Assembly (NCBI RefSeq): GCF_027580225.2
Contig: NC_073354.2
Span: 30,090,001-30,154,000 of the forward strand
Source: Misgurnus anguillicaudatus
Taxonomy: Eukaryota; Chordata; Actinopteri; Cypriniformes; Cobitidae
Direction of reading: 5' to 3'
DNA: 64,000 nt
Positions 1 through 12,989 of the stretch are shown piece after piece. A program made the position numbers and the translations under genes. A model generated the notes under the pieces. It searched no databases and was not told the origin of the DNA. It saw nothing but the letters and a program-made list of their open reading frames with translations. Position 1 is the stretch's first letter. Each line of letters begins with the position of its first letter.

Positions 1-786
1 CGTGAATAGTGGTACAGATTCGGTAGCCTATACCGTGCAGCCACAAATACTGTAACAATTTATTTGAACCTGTATATGTATAAACCATAAACCTGATCAG
101 GGGTGCGTTTCCCAAAAGCATTGTTAACCAACTACTGTCGTAAGTTTCGTTGTTAATGACAAAGTTCAATGATTTGGTGTTCCCCGAAACCATAGTTCAA
201 ACGAACATTCGCAAGCTGCATCGCAAACTTGTGTGGTTTAAACGACAGCTCTTCACCTGTGGTTAGAAGCATAGTTCCTTGTTATTATCGTATGTAGATT
301 TACGTTGGTCATGCTTTTGAACAAAATAAGCAAAAAACATGTAGTACATTCTATATCCATCATTCTAAATATATAAAAAAATATTTTACGTCTTTAAGTT
401 TGTAACAGAATTAAAGCGCTGAATTTGGAAACTGCGCATGTGCGCGGTCCTACAAGCTTTAAGAACCTGGGGAATTCCTGGGAGGATTGACTTAAGAGGG
501 AACTTGCGCATTAATTAAATATATTTTTTAAAAAAGATAACTAAATCACGATAACAAAATCATTCGTCAGGTGCAATATATGTTATTTACAGCAGTAATG
601 TTTTTTGTAAGGTATGTTTGTAAAAAATACTACTATGTCCTAATATAACTAAAACCTAGTCCTAGATTAATCTAAACCCTGTTCGGGACACTGCACCTAA
701 AAGTGGATTTATTGTGGTTGCTACTCGCTGATGCAATTAAAATGGAAAAATAATGTTGCGAAATGAATATAATGATATATATATAT
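1..786. other. Repeat-derived flank, no gene
   Basis: Begins a GGGGTGCGTTTCCCAAAAGC-type element near 101. 595-706 is a fragment of the family G unit (TTTTGTAAGGTATGTTTGTA then TAATCTAAACCCTGTTCGGG). No coding exon found. Confidence 0.5.
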
Positions 787-3676
787 TAGGGCTGTCAATA
801 GATTAAAATATTTAATCGCAGTTAATCGCATGATTTCATGAGTTAACTCGCGATTAATCGCAAATTAATCGCACATTTTTATCTGTTCTAAATTCACCTA
901 AATGTAACACTTTTTAAGTTTGTAATGCTGTAATCAACATGGATTTGGATAATATATATGCTATATGCAAATGTATGTCTACAACAGCCTGTTTACATTT
1001 TCAACAGAACCATCAGCCATAGTTTTATAAATGTTTTTGCCTTTAGAAGACCTTGTTCTTTCTCCATTTCTGTTTGTTGCTGCATCATTTGTGACCTGTG
1101 CTGGCAAATTGAGTTGGGATGAGCAAATTTTCAAAAATGTGTCATTTATATTTTAACATTCTCTATTAAAAAACTTCAAAACAATTGGAACAATTGTTGG
1201 AATCTGACAAAGCATGACAGAACTATACCTGTTAATGCAGAGCAAAAACAACATCAATATACATATATGTTTTTCTTTTATTGTTTAATTTTGACATTGA
1301 GACAGACCACTTTAAGACTGTAGGATAATGCAAGGGTTTAATATAATGACACAACAGATACTTTTCCATAACAGTTAACCAAACATTCACTTCAGATATA
1401 ACAGATTATAGGTCATACCTGCGTGAATTCTTGTCAAAACAGATATTTTTCAACCTGTAATTCTGTGTTAGATGTCTATATATATCAGGGTCACGCACTC
1501 GCGCATTTGTGTGCATGCGCTTCAGATGTCTGTGTCAGACAGGCACGTGCACACATAGACATCAAAGGGGGCTTGAGCACCTGCCCTTTTTATTCCTGGA
1601 GAGAAAGTGCCCTTTTTTTCTGGGGTGCTTTTTTTTAAAAAAAAAAAAGATCTTTATTCATATAACAACTGATGTCTGTCTGTTTCTTGTGTTTTTTACT
1701 TGTTGCTTATTTAATTTAAACATGAATTTATTCAGAAATCATTTAAATGAGATTTAAACTCTTATATAAAGAAAAATAGCGCTATTTGTGGCACACAAAC
1801 GGTTAACAGATGAGTCCCGCCTCCAAAATTCAAATCGCTAATATGATTGGCTTTACTTTTCCTTAGTCCCGCCTCTTTAACTTACTTCGCGTTATGATTG
1901 TTCTGTCTACACTCGTGCTGCATCATTCGCGCTTCAAGCGCCAAAGCACAGCCTGCCCTGAACGAGACGCGATCATGTGCATGATTATGCAGGCAGCTAC
2001 CGGTAAGTGTGTGAGGAAGAAAGCATTCTTATATTAACAGTTTTATGCACAAAATATGGGACATGTTGTTACACATAACGATTCAGGGACATTGTTTTCC
2101 ACGACAATCCCATATTAACCTGAAGAGCTGCAAACTTGTAACAGTGTAGTGTAAAGTTATGTAGTTTAAACAGACTGCTCATAAATAATAAAGCACAAAC
2201 AATAAAATAATTGCTAACTGCAGTAGTAAGCTTTTTTGTTTGCGTTTTTTTAATGGCTGTTAAATAAGTATAATGTGTTATACTGGAGTGCTGGAGTAGA
2301 TTGGTAAGAAATCTGATGGTTCAGTATTTTACTTGCCCAGTCTGAATTTTCACTGACATCACAAAAAAGTAAAATATAAAATACAAATAAAATAGGCCTA
2401 ATCTATATTTGTTGTTTCTGACATGTGTAACCCTAATAAATATGAAACCTAAGATTAAAGGTGCCATAGGATGTGTTGTCTTAATATGTTAAATTGTTCT
2501 TTGACAATTACATAGAAGGTATGTTGCTTTATTAAGTGCAAAAATTATCCAGAAACGTTTTTACATGTCTGTTTACAACCCTAGAATTTTCATTTGAATT
2601 AAATGGTCTATTTTTGCCCTATTTGAAAGGGTCATGAATAATAATTTTGAGCTCTGCTCTGATTGGCTCTGCTCTGAGGCTCATGCCAGAAGCTCACATT
2701 AGTAAACAGACCTTATATTTTGAGCCCTTATCAGACAAAAATACATTTTGAGTAACAACTAATCAGCTAAACGCTAGCATATGATATAGCATTTATTGGT
2801 ATGTAGCGCTAACTCAGCAGTCACAACTTTGTTTTTAGCATTTTAACAAATTTGTAATTAATGTGTAATTTAATGTTTTCAAAACATGCACATTGTGTAA
2901 TGGCTTCATTTCCTGCTCTATAAACCTAGAATACTAAGAAGACCATGATGTCTCTGTGAACAACTGATTATTTTGTAGACATCTTTTGAAAATTAAGCAA
3001 TTGCGTGAGTTTGAGGAAGATAAAATTAATTAACTTTTTTAATATGTTTTAAAAAGGAAGTCAGAATTGCGTTAATATATATACTATTTGTTTAAAAAAA
3101 AGAAAAAAAATATACATAATTATGAGAAGTGCCCTTTATTTCACTTGAGCCCCTGCCCCTCAAAATGTCTGTGCACGTCCCTGGTGTCAGACATCGCTTT
3201 TGAGCCTTGTCACTCTTAATAACTCTTTTAACATCAATCAGATCCCGAACTTTATCTCTCTTAATAATTTTTTTAACATCAAGAAAGTCCTGCGGTCTAT
3301 TTTCTATAATTTCTGAATGCTTTTTAAAACGAAACTAAAAAGTGAAAGAAGACGCATCTTTGCTTTATATGGATTTGGGACGGTACACCTCACAGAAAAC
3401 GTGCAGATAAAGAAAACTGCACGTGCAGAAAACGTGCATTTTAGATGTTTAAATACCATTTAGATCATTGGATTCGCTAGATTCGAGAGCTTAATGTTCT
3501 TATTTTTATGAAAAGCTCCGACTCATCTAGACAGCACCAGTCACTTGCTGCGTCTCAATTCATCCAGCTGTGGGTCAAACAGAAATTGCGTGTTGCGTTA
3601 ATCGCGCGTTAATAAAATTAGTGCCGTTAAAATGAATTTGCGTTAACGCGTTATTAACGCGTTTATTTTGACAGCC

Positions 3677-3679
<3 letters not shown>
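787..3679. mobile_element. hAT-like element with TAGGGCTGTCAA ends, interrupted
   Basis: The ends TAGGGCTGTCAA and TTGACAGCCCTA are inverted, and subterminal DNA is rich in TTAATCGC/GCGTTAA. It sits inside a TA microsatellite, so the target duplication (ATATATAT) is not diagnostic. A second element at 1540-3183 lies inside it. No transposase frame is seen. Confidence 0.75.
1540..3183. mobile_element. hAT element nested in the 787-3679 element
   Basis: Inverted ends CAGGCACGTGCACA and TGTGCACGTCCCTG. A perfect 8-bp target duplication GTGTCAGA at 1532-1539 and 3184-3191 proves the borders and the hAT class. 1,644 bp with no intact transposase; the interior includes another common fish-type repeat near 2460-2780. 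Confidence 0.88.

Positions 3680-3729
<50 letters not shown>
3680..3729. repeat. (TA)n microsatellite
   Basis: About 25 TA units between two transposon ends. Confidence 0.95.
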
Positions 3730-3732
<3 letters not shown>

Positions 3733-4593
3733 GAGTTTGGTTCCAAAACGCGATAAACGCCATTTTTGAAAAAAATGAGTTACTGCCAAAATCAGTATTA
3801 TATCAGGTCAGTAGTTAAAAGTAAATAATTAATTTTACGCAAAATCCAATACCCGCCGTGCTTTTCTGTCATCTTTTCTCCCTTTTTTCCCAAAATGCGA
3901 CAAACGCCACCCCTCCTTTTTTACAGAACGCAATAAATCCATTTCTGATATTACAGCGGACCATTCACGCAATGTAAACAAACATGGCGGCGCGCTGAGT
4001 ACACGGAGTCCTAGTTTTCCTCATCTACTTTGTACTTCGTGATCAACAAACAAAACAAAATAATACTTTAAAAGCATTGCCAAACCTGTGATGGTTTTCT
4101 GTGACGGGAAAGAAACGTAAGCCATCAACAGCTAATAATTTCCGCGAGAGGCACTCGGTTGCTTGTTCTCCAGACAGCATCAAGCTTCTCATGCTAAAAC
4201 ATTGTGTTCTTAATATAACAAAGTAAGTGTTTTGGTTTATGCCATTAATGTTTATTTTTTAATCATTGTATACCACTAGTCAACTAAATAAATATGAAAT
4301 GGTAAAGATGAATGCAAATTTATACATTGATTTAATAGATTTATAGCATTTTGAAATAAAAAACTGTCATGGATTTATTGCATTTTGTGGAAAAAAGAAT
4401 TAGTTTTTATAATAAATCTTTGAAAATCAAGTTATGGATTTGAATTTTTTATGTTTTTATAACCTAAAGATGCTATGTGAAAGTTTGTAACAGAAAATAG
4501 TGGTTTTCATCTTGTCACTTTCTTGGTATAGAAAACACGTTTTTACCGAAATTTGTCAAAATGGATTTATTGCGTTTTGGAACCAAACTCTTC
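3730..4593. mobile_element. Non-autonomous DNA transposon with GAAGAGTTTGGTTCCAAAAC ends
   Basis: Ends GAAGAGTTTGGTTCCAAAAC and GTTTTGGAACCAAACTCTTC are perfectly inverted over 20 bases. It is embedded between TA microsatellites at 3680-3729 and 4594-4618. No coding frame. Confidence 0.8.
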
Positions 4594-4619
4594 ATATATA
4601 TATATATATATATATATAT

Positions 4620-6006
4620 TGCATTTGGACTGTAACATAAAACAACTACAGACAATACACGACATATCTTACATGACTAGGTGCACAAGACAAGACCAAA
4701 AGAATAACAAAAAATGTCAATTTTTTTCTTAAATTGTTATTGGATAGACTAAACGGATAATCCGCTACGCAGCTTTAAAAGCTTCAAAATATTAACATTT
4801 AACCATGTTGTCATTTAAAGCAATGCAAGATGGAATAGCTTTTATTCAAACCACAAAGGCTTATAATTATATACACGGGAGATGACAACAGAAGAATCAA
4901 ATCCTTAAGTTATTATTTTCTTGGTGAACATCAGAGGTTTAAAAAGAGCTGTCACATGTCAAACAGTGGCCTATTCAAATCTCAAAGATGTTTCTCATTT
5001 ATAAAGAAAATACAAACCAGGATACTGAAGCAACTGTCAGAATCATTTATTGTAGAAATATAATGACCTATTCTTTACTGCCACCCCAATGTGGGTTAAA
5101 ACACTGCACTAGAAACAGTTAAGCAAAAATATGTTAAGACACCAGTACAAAAGTTTAAAGTGTGTAAATATATACACACAGAATATAAGTCTATAGAATA
5201 TATAGTATACAACATTAAGGGGTCTATAACATGCAGTCATTTAGAAAGTTAAACTTTCAGGACCTCGGAGAGCTCCAATGCCTTCCCAATACACTAAAAC
5301 ACACACACACGCGCGCGCGCACACACACATAAACACACAGACACACACACACTTCTCCTGAGTGGAGATGATTATGGCACATACAGCAGCCCTGGGCAAC
5401 CGGGACACACTCTGGATATTTCCATCAACTTTCCACTCCAAAGCAACATGGCAGGAAAAATCAGCCCAGATTTTCCCCTGCACAACCAACACACACACAT
5501 ACACACGTTGACTTCCAGATAACTTCTCTCCCTGTCACTGAACTTCCTCTTTATCTCACAAACACAGTTACACTGCCGGTTAACAAACTAAATAACAATT
5601 TTATGTCAGAGCAGTTAAAGTAAACACAAATACATCGAAACGCATATAAGCCACATGTCAGACTGAATCAGGCATTTGAGAATTCTGTTTCACATTTTGA
5701 GCTTTAAGCTTTCCCTGATCCCCGGAAGAAGAGATCTGTGAATCTCCCAACTGTTACCGCATAACAATCTGCACTGCTGTTTACCCATAAAAGTACATTA
5801 TCAATATCAACAGATAACACAATAATACAATACAAACCAAATCAGATCCATTTGTGGACGGCCAGTCTGTTACTGACAGCAATATTGAACAAGTGAAAAG
5901 GTTTATGTCTGCATTATAAACTCGCATGCAAAACTCACCAAGTGGCTGCCTGGGAGAGGGCATTGCTACACTCTCCGAAAAAGTAGTCAGAATCTGTTCA
6001 CCAGCT
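4620..6006. other. Stretch without a recognised gene, with a CA/CG dinucleotide tract
   Basis: Mostly non-repetitive AT-rich DNA with an alternating CA/CG/CA tract at about 5298-5352. A minus-strand AATAAA occurs near 5053, but no rcan2 or other coding exon was found upstream of it. A short minus-strand frame (6011-5781) followed by GTGAGT near 5940 resembles an exon by splice site only. Confidence 0.4.
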
Positions 6007-6920
6007 GTCACTGAGGTGGTACCCTTAAAGTATCGTTTTGCACCTAAAGAGTTAATATTTAGATAGATATATACTAAATGAAGCTTATTAGTATCTTAAA
6101 GGAATAGTCTACTCATTTTCAATATTAAAATATGTTATTACCCTAACTAAGAATTGTTGATACATCCCTCTATCAAGTGTGTGTGCACGTAAGTGCTGGA
6201 GCGCGCTGCGACGCTTCGATAGCATTTAGCTTAGCCCCATTCATTCAATTGTACCATTTAGAGATAAAGTTAGAAGTGACCAAACACATCAACGATTTTC
6301 CTATTTAAGACGAGTAATTTTACGAGCAAGTTTGGTGGTACAAAATAAAACGTGGCGCTTTTCTGAGCGGATTTGGGGGAGGAACTGTGTTTTGTGGCGT
6401 GGTGGCACTTTTGGGAGTACTTCGACTCGGCGCAGTAACACCCTCCCTCTCCCATTATGAGAGTGAGAAGGGGAGCGGACTTTTCAGGCGAGTCGAAGTG
6501 CTCCCAAAAGTGCTATTACGCCATAAAATGTAGTTCCTCTTTTAAATCCGCTTAGAAAAGCGCTACGCTTTATTTTGTATCACCAAAAATGCTCGTATAA
6601 CTACTCGTCTTAAATAGGAAAAACGTTGATGTGTTTGGTCACTTCTGACTTTGTCTCTGATTGGTACGGTTGAATGAATGGGGCTAAGCTAAATGCTATC
6701 GAAGCGTGGCAGCGCGCTCCAGCGCTTACGTGCACGCACACAGATGATAGAGGGATGTATCAACAATTCTTAGTTAAGGTAATAACATATTTTAATATTG
6801 AAAATGAGTAGACTATTCCTTTAAAGTAACATATTGGTACCAAATGTACACATCTCTGTACCTAATGGTAAATATTATGACCTTTTTTAAATGTTACCGT
6901 CCCAAGTGACAGCTGGGGTA
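6007..6920. mobile_element. Short element with GTGACAGCTG-type ends, split by a foldback
   Basis: The ends CAGCTGTCACTGAGGTGGTA and CAAGTGACAGCTG with GTACC-rich interior match copies near 9846-9965 and 46598-47270. The foldback at 6100-6820 divides it. Confidence 0.65.
6100..6820. mobile_element. Foldback element family A, copy 1 (TTAA target)
   Basis: A 721-bp near-perfect palindrome with ends AGGAATAGTCTACTC and GAGTAGACTATTCCT, flanked by TTAA at 6096-6099 and 6821-6824. TTAA duplication suggests a piggyBac- or Kolobok-type mobiliser. The left arm near 6350-6405 carries clustered A-to-G differences from its partner arm. Confidence 0.88.
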
Positions 6921-7018
6921 TGTATTTTGACAGTGTAGGTGCTTGCTATAGTCTTGTGGTTGATTTGCTAAAGTGTTGCAAACCTTGTTGACTTACTCTC
7001 GGTTTAGGTGGTCTTGAC

Positions 7019-7491
7019 TATAGCGGCCGGTGACTTCTTTCTTTTTTCGAGAGCACTCAATGCGAAGTTCGTCACAACTTGTATGTAGCCCATCATGTGT
7101 GTGGTTCGTAATTTCAAAGTATGTGTTCTGCGCGTCGAGTGATCTTATGTGCATCACGTGTCTTGTCAAAATTAGTGCCTGTTGCAGACGTGTCTAAAGG
7201 GTTTATGATAAAAAAGACGCTCGCGTTTGCCAGATACTCGCATAATCTCATGCGTAATCCGAGTTTACTGTTAAGGGAGTGTCTTGCGTGTATTTTGTGA
7301 ACGTGAGCGTCTCTTTAATCATAAACGGTTTTGAGGCATGTGCAGCAGGCACTTATTTTGACAAAACACGTGATGCACATGGTTCACACGACGCAACAAA
7401 CACATATTTTGAAAACACAAGCAACACACATGACACCCCGAACACATATTTTGAATTTGTGCCCCTCGGATGAGCAGTCTCGAGCCGCCAC
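7019..7491. mobile_element. Palindromic hAT-type MITE family C, copy 1
   Basis: A second copy lies at 46690-47162. The ends are GCGGCCGGTGACTTC and GAGCCGCCACTG. Two internal arms repeat the words CACGTG, CATATTTTGAA and GCAGGCACTTATTTTGACA in opposite orientation. The short frames here are by-products of the repeat. Confidence 0.8.
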
Positions 7492-7851
7492 TGGTGATTT
7501 GTCAGGAAGTTTGGATGTTGAAATTTTATTTATTTAACCAAGCTCTTTCCAGGGCATTAAAAAACGTACACTATAACCATCTACAGCAATATCTGAGATC
7601 TACAGATCTGACAGACAAACCAGACAATGTTTGCCAACAGCAACACTGCAGTGTATGATAGTTGCTTGAGAAAGATCTCTGGTATGATAATAAAAACTGA
7701 AAATCTCTGTAAACAAATACTCTACGCTATCTTTAGCTCTTGTTGTGCAGATACATCAAAGGAATTAAAAACTTTTTTTATTTGAATCGTTTGTCATTCA
7801 ACCAAAAAACCAGCAAGATCATGTTTAATCCTCTTCAAGCAGGCCCTAAAT

Positions 7852-8597
7852 AAAGAAAAACACAACCGTTTTTCAATATTTTACTATGTTGTTACCTCAG
7901 CTAAGATGAATTAATACATACCTATCTTTTTTCAGGGGGTGCACTTTTAATCTTTGTACAACGCATCGTGAATGTGTTAGCATTTAGCCTAGCCCCATAC
8001 ATTCCTTAGGATCCAAATAGCCACCAAACACTTCCATGTTTTCCCTATTTAACGACTTTTACATTAGTAGTTACACAAGTAGGTATGGTGGTACAAAACA
8101 AAATGAGGAGTTTTTTTAAGCAGATAAAAATGAGAACTATATTGTATGGCGGAAGGGCACTTAGTTTGCAGCACTTCGACCTTGGCGCGCAGTAACATCA
8201 TCACTCCTGACTACTCCCCCTTTCGCTCAAACTTCCGTAAATATCATTGCGCCCGAGGTTGAAGTGCTGCAAACTAAGTGCTATTCCCCCATACAATATA
8301 GTTCTCATTTTTATCTGTTTAATAAAATTGCCACGTTTTTTTTTTTTGTGCCACCATACTTACTCGTGTAACTTCTCGTGTAACAGTCTTTAAAAATGGA
8401 AAACATGGGTTTGGTGGCTTCTAAATTCATCCCTGTTTGGATCCTAAGGAATGAATGGGGCTAGGCTTAATGCTAACACATTCACGACGCGCTGTACAAA
8501 GAATAAGTGCACGCATTGATAATAGATAGGTATGTATTAATTCATCTAAATTGAGGTAAGAACATAGTAAAATGTTGAAAAACGGGGGTGTTTTCCT
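7852..8597. mobile_element. Foldback element family B, copy 1
   Basis: Inverted arms read inward from AAAACACAACC and GGTGTTTTCC, with shared words TTAGCATTTAGCCTAGCCCC and GGATCC. It is the uninterrupted relative of the copy at 44507-45743 and supplies the empty-site sequence for the element nested in that copy. Confidence 0.78.
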
Positions 8598-8639
8598 TGA
8601 ACTAAGGACATGTTTCTAATCCGCTAACATTGCTTGATG

Positions 8640-8720
8640 ACATGTACACAGTTCTAAGTTTTAATTTACATTTATGCATTTGGCAGATGCATTAAAATTG
8701 ACTTACAGTGCATTCAAGCT
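8640..8720 (-). repeat. SINE 3' tail fragment
   Basis: TTACATTTATGCATTTGGCA and CTTACAGTGCATTCAAGCTG are the reversed tail of a common cyprinid tRNA-derived SINE (GCATCTGCCAAATGCATAAA on the minus strand). No poly(A) or body is present. Confidence 0.65.
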
Positions 8721-8838
8721 GTATATTTTTATGTGTGTAATCTTTGTGATCCAAACACACATCATTTTGGGATGGCAGGCAGCTAAAGACATTTTTTACT
8801 TTAACAATGCAAGATTATACCTAATATTACATTTCACA

Positions 8839-9087
8839 CACTGTAAAAAATACTTTGCTGCCTTAAATTTTTTTTGTTGAATCAACTCGGATTTACAAGT
8901 CATTTCAACTTACTATTATTTATCTTGACTACAGATGAGTTGTTATAACTACAGGTGAGTTGTTACAACTTAGAAAATATAGTTTAAAAAAGTCAATTTA
9001 AGTTGTAACAACTCACTTTTAAAGACTTGTAAATCTGAGTTGATTTAAAAAAAATTAAGGCAGCAAAGTATTTTGTATAGTGCACAG
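8839..9087. mobile_element. Short palindromic MITE with CACTGTAAAAAATACTTTGC ends
   Basis: About 250 bp. The ends CACTGTAAAAAATACTTTGC and GCAAAGTATTTTGTATAGTG, and the AAGTTGTAACAACTCA interior, form two inverted arms. Confidence 0.7.
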
Positions 9088-9104
9088 TAGTCTTTCTCTC
9101 ATTA

Positions 9105-9355
9105 CACTATTAAAAATAAAGGTGCTTAAAAGGTTCTTCACACTGATGCCATAGAAGAACCATTTTTGGTTCCTCAAAGAACCTTTAAGTAAAAGCTTTT
9201 AAAGAACCATTTCTTTGTTACATTTACATAATCTGTAGAACCATTTTCACAAAGAACCTTTCGTAAAACTGAAAGGCTCTTCAGATGTTAAAGGTTCCTT
9301 ATGGAACCATTTAGCCAAAAATGCTTCTTCGATGGCACCTTTATGCGGTGAGACA
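9105..9355. mobile_element. Short palindromic MITE with AAAGGTGC/GCACCTTT ends
   Basis: Arms AATAAAGGTGCTTAAAAGGT...AAGAACC and GGTTC...GATGGCACCTTTAT are inverted around an AAAGAACCATTT core, a word family repeated throughout this stretch. Confidence 0.6.
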
Positions 9356-9839
9356 AGCAATGGAGGAATACGACTCACAGAAACCGATTGTAATGAAGTA
9401 TCATTAGGAAAATTGTAAAGTGATGATCTTGATGTGAGGATTGATGAAAATATGTCAGTGCTGTCACAAACTCACTATCAACATGTGCTTACACTTATTT
9501 TCTGAGTAAGATCTGAGATTGTAGTATTCTTTAGAGTAATCAAAATGTTATTCTGAAAAATGATAAAGGGTCATAAACACTGACCCAGACAAAAAAGCTT
9601 GCCAGACAAAAGAGAAAGTCTTGCCGAGATACAGGCTTTGGGAAATCAAGTGTTCCCTAAGGAACAGCATGAACTCAGAATTATTTAGTTATTAATAAAA
9701 CATTGAGATTAAGTATGTTCGTAGGGAATGAAAAACCAAAAAGAAATTGATGTAAGTTTATGGAGATTTTTGATATGTGTTTTCTAAATATAACTGTATA
9801 CCTCAGAAAAAAATGTAGTCAGATGTGAGGGTGGTCAAA

Positions 9840-9970
9840 AAATGTTTGACTAGCTGTCACTGGAGCAGTGCCCTTTCAAAAAAAGCACCCTTGCAAAGAG
9901 TGCATATTAGTACCTCAAAGGTATTGGTAACAAATGTATACATAAATGTGTGACAGCTAGGGACCATTTG
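9840..9970. mobile_element. Copy of the GTGACAGCTG-type short element
   Basis: AGCTGTCACTGGAGCAGTGC, the GTACCTCAAAGGTA core and TGTGACAGCTAGGG match the elements at 6007-6920 and 46598-47270. This is the uninterrupted, diverged form. Confidence 0.6.
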
Positions 9971-10412
9971 TGACTATTTTTGTGTAAGACATTTGAGTTT
10001 TTAGTAAATAATGCCTCGTTTTATTCCACATGTAAATTTCTCATACAAATTTTTCATTTTAAGTGATCCATTCAATGTGTGTGAAAAGTGAAGTTATTTA
10101 TGTCTGGTATTTACAAGCTAAACTGTAACATTTGCATAACATCACCAAATAAATCAATGTTATGTAACTTGTTATCCCTTCCCACAGTGTCTGTGCCTTT
10201 TATATCACATTGTAAAAAGCAACAAAATATGACTCAGTGATCTGTTTAAAAGGTTTACTGAAGCTGTTCTTAGAATCAGATCGACAGACTGGAGTAAAAT
10301 CCCTGTCATGTGACAGTAATGTAGGTGGAGTAATATTACATCTAGTTCCAGTTAAAACTGTGACGACTGATCAGAGATCAGACCAGAAACTTAACATTGC
10401 CATTTAACATTG

Positions 10413-11133
10413 CCTCTTACCATTTTGGAATCTATTCAGCTGATCTCCGGGTCACTTTCAGCATAGCTTAGCATAATCCATTGAATCGAATTAGACCATT
10501 AGCATCGCACCAAAAATAACCAAAGAGCTTCAAAATTTTTCCTATTTAAAACTCAACTCTTCTGTAGTTACATCGTGTACTAAGACTGACAGAAAATTAA
10601 AAGTTAAATTTTCTAGACAGATATGGTTAGGACTATACTCTCATTCTGGCGTAATAATCAAGGACTTTGCTGATGTAGCATTGCTGCAGCATGCGTAGTG
10701 ATATTGCACACTGCCCGAAAATAGTCCCCTTGGTTACTTTCAATGGCAGGGGACTATTTTGGGGCAGTGCGTAATATCACTACGCCTGCCGCATCCATGT
10801 TACAGCAGCAAAGTCCTTGATTATTACGCCAGAATGAGAGTATAGTCCTAACCATATCTGCCTAGAAAATTGCAACTTTTAATTTTCTGTCGGTCTTAGT
10901 ACACAATGTAACTACAGAGGAGTCAAGTTTTAAATAGGAAAAATATTGAAACTCTTTGGTTATTTTTAGGTGCGATGCTAATGGTCTAATCAGATTCAAT
11001 AGATTGTGCTAAGCTATGCTAAAAGTGCTAGCGTCAGACCCGGAGATCAGCTGAATGGATTGCAAAACGGTAAGAATCAAATGTTTAAATCTAGGGGAGC
11101 TGGAAAATGAGCTTTTTCCAAAAAATGTCCCTT
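10413..11133. mobile_element. Foldback element family E, copy 1
   Basis: Two inverted arms with words TTTTGGAATCTATTCAGCTG, AGCATAGCTTAGCATAATCC and a central GGGGACTATTTTGGGGCAGT. The right end is TGTCCCTTTAA. The outer part of the left arm is missing compared with the copy at 31679-32384. Confidence 0.8.
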
Positions 11134-11536
11134 TAAAAGTAAATTTCACAGTACTAACGCTAAATTAATAGACATCAGCTACAGACAGCAAACTTGAAAA
11201 TGAAGAAAATTTACACACTTTAAGACATATCCAAAACTAATTCCAGTGTAGGTGAGCATACGTGCCAAATATTGTCTAAAAATACACCTCTTAACATTAA
11301 CTGTGCATAAATATAGTCTCTATATCTTAAACGAGAATTCCTGGAACGAATGGGTCCTGTCCCAGTTACACAGTTATTACTCATAGTTCACTCTCACACT
11401 GATAATGTTTGTGGAAATTGTCAGGGCTGGGAGTCACAAAAGCACTAATCTCTGTGCAGGGTTCTTGAAAAGAGACTCGCTGTGAGTAATATAGATTGAG
11501 TGAGTTATTTTCAGCACACGGTGCAGTCAAGATCTG

Positions 11537-12989
11537 GGGTGCGTTCTCCGATAACGTTGTCCCTTAGCGCGCTACGAAGACTCTTAAGTTAAACCTTAAC
11601 TACAGGTAGGCTATACCTTTCCTACGTGTGTTCTCCGAACTATACCTTAGGATGTTGCTTAAGGTAAACCTTCTTACGTTCGACCTTAGCGGGTGCTGTC
11701 CATGGTGGAGGTGCTGAATAGGTTGATATCGATTGCTCGACAATCAATTATTCACTTCATGTGATAGGTTTCGCTGCGTTATGAGATAGCGGTGTTCTTT
11801 ATTAAATAAACATTTTAGAAATAGTTCAAGTTAAATTTATTAGGAATATCTGGTAAAATATATTTCAAATTGCAAACAACTAAATTCAACCTTCTATATT
11901 TGATATCAAACCCGTGCAAAACCCGCAACTTTATTTCCAAACGTATCATATTTAAACTGCTCCAATTCATCCGCTATGCCTTGAAAGGATCATTTATATT
12001 AGGGGTTCCCAATAAGTGCGTTGCACAGGGGAATAAAGTGGGTTGTACAAGTACTTGACTGTGCATATAAAAACAAACTGCTGTTGTTCATTAGTTCACG
12101 CGTTTATTGTGCTTGGACACTGTATGCACAAGCAGCGCGTTAACAATGCGGATTAAGCTTAATGGACGCATTTCTGGAGCCTGTCTGTCTAAATATAACA
12201 TATGAAATATTATATAATATCCTTTAAATATATAGTATGATTGCTTTAGATTTTAGCTTTGATTAGTTTTAATGTGGAAATTTTGTTGACCTTAGATTAT
12301 CAAAGCAATAATCAAGTGAACAGTTTATTTTGAATGTTTATAAAGAATATGGCATGCAGTTGCCTCAAAGTTATAAAACATTAAAAAACTTCGATGCAAA
12401 GTCGAATTAACATTAATAATCATAATTATTTTTGTAATTTTACCCGATTTATTTATGCAGCTAGTATACTAGCCGTTAGACTAAGATTTAACGGATATGA
12501 AATGCACAAATGAAATAGTAGGATTCGCTGTATAGCTGCCAGTTTCACCAACTCTATCACCCAAAATATATTTTTTAAATAGTTTCTTAATCCTGTAGCA
12601 TATAATAGTTCGCAGTTGATGTCCCTTTGGAAAACATTATTAAAAATCTAACAACCATCAATGTAATGATGTCTAATTATGTAAATGTTTTATTCTTTAA
12701 ATATAAAAATATTTGCCTAATTAAACACGGAGTGATTGCATTTTTTTTTTTACAAATATTTAGTTATATAGACTACAATGTAAGCTTTTATGAAAGTGAT
12801 GGCCCCTAGTGGAGATCATGTGGGATAAGGTATAGCTAAGAGTGCTCCAGACCAACCTTCCGAACGAACGACTTACAGAAGTGATACGTAACTAAGAACG
12901 TTTCGGAAAACACGTATTAGCGATAAGGTACAGCTTAAGGTACAACTTAAGAACGACGTAGCGTTAAGGTAGTTCCGGAGAACGCACCC
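11537..12989. mobile_element. Harbinger-like element with GGGTGCGTTCTCCG ends
   Basis: Inverted ends GGGTGCGTTCTCCG and CGGAGAACGCACCC with a 3-bp CTG duplication on both sides, 1,453 bp. Subterminal DNA is rich in CTTAAGGT/ACCTTAAG words. AT-rich interior with no transposase. Confidence 0.7.

Noticed and set aside
5781..6011. Possible minus-strand exon ending at GTGAGT near 5940
   Set aside because: The upstream side runs into a transposon fragment and the peptide resembles no rcan2 exon.
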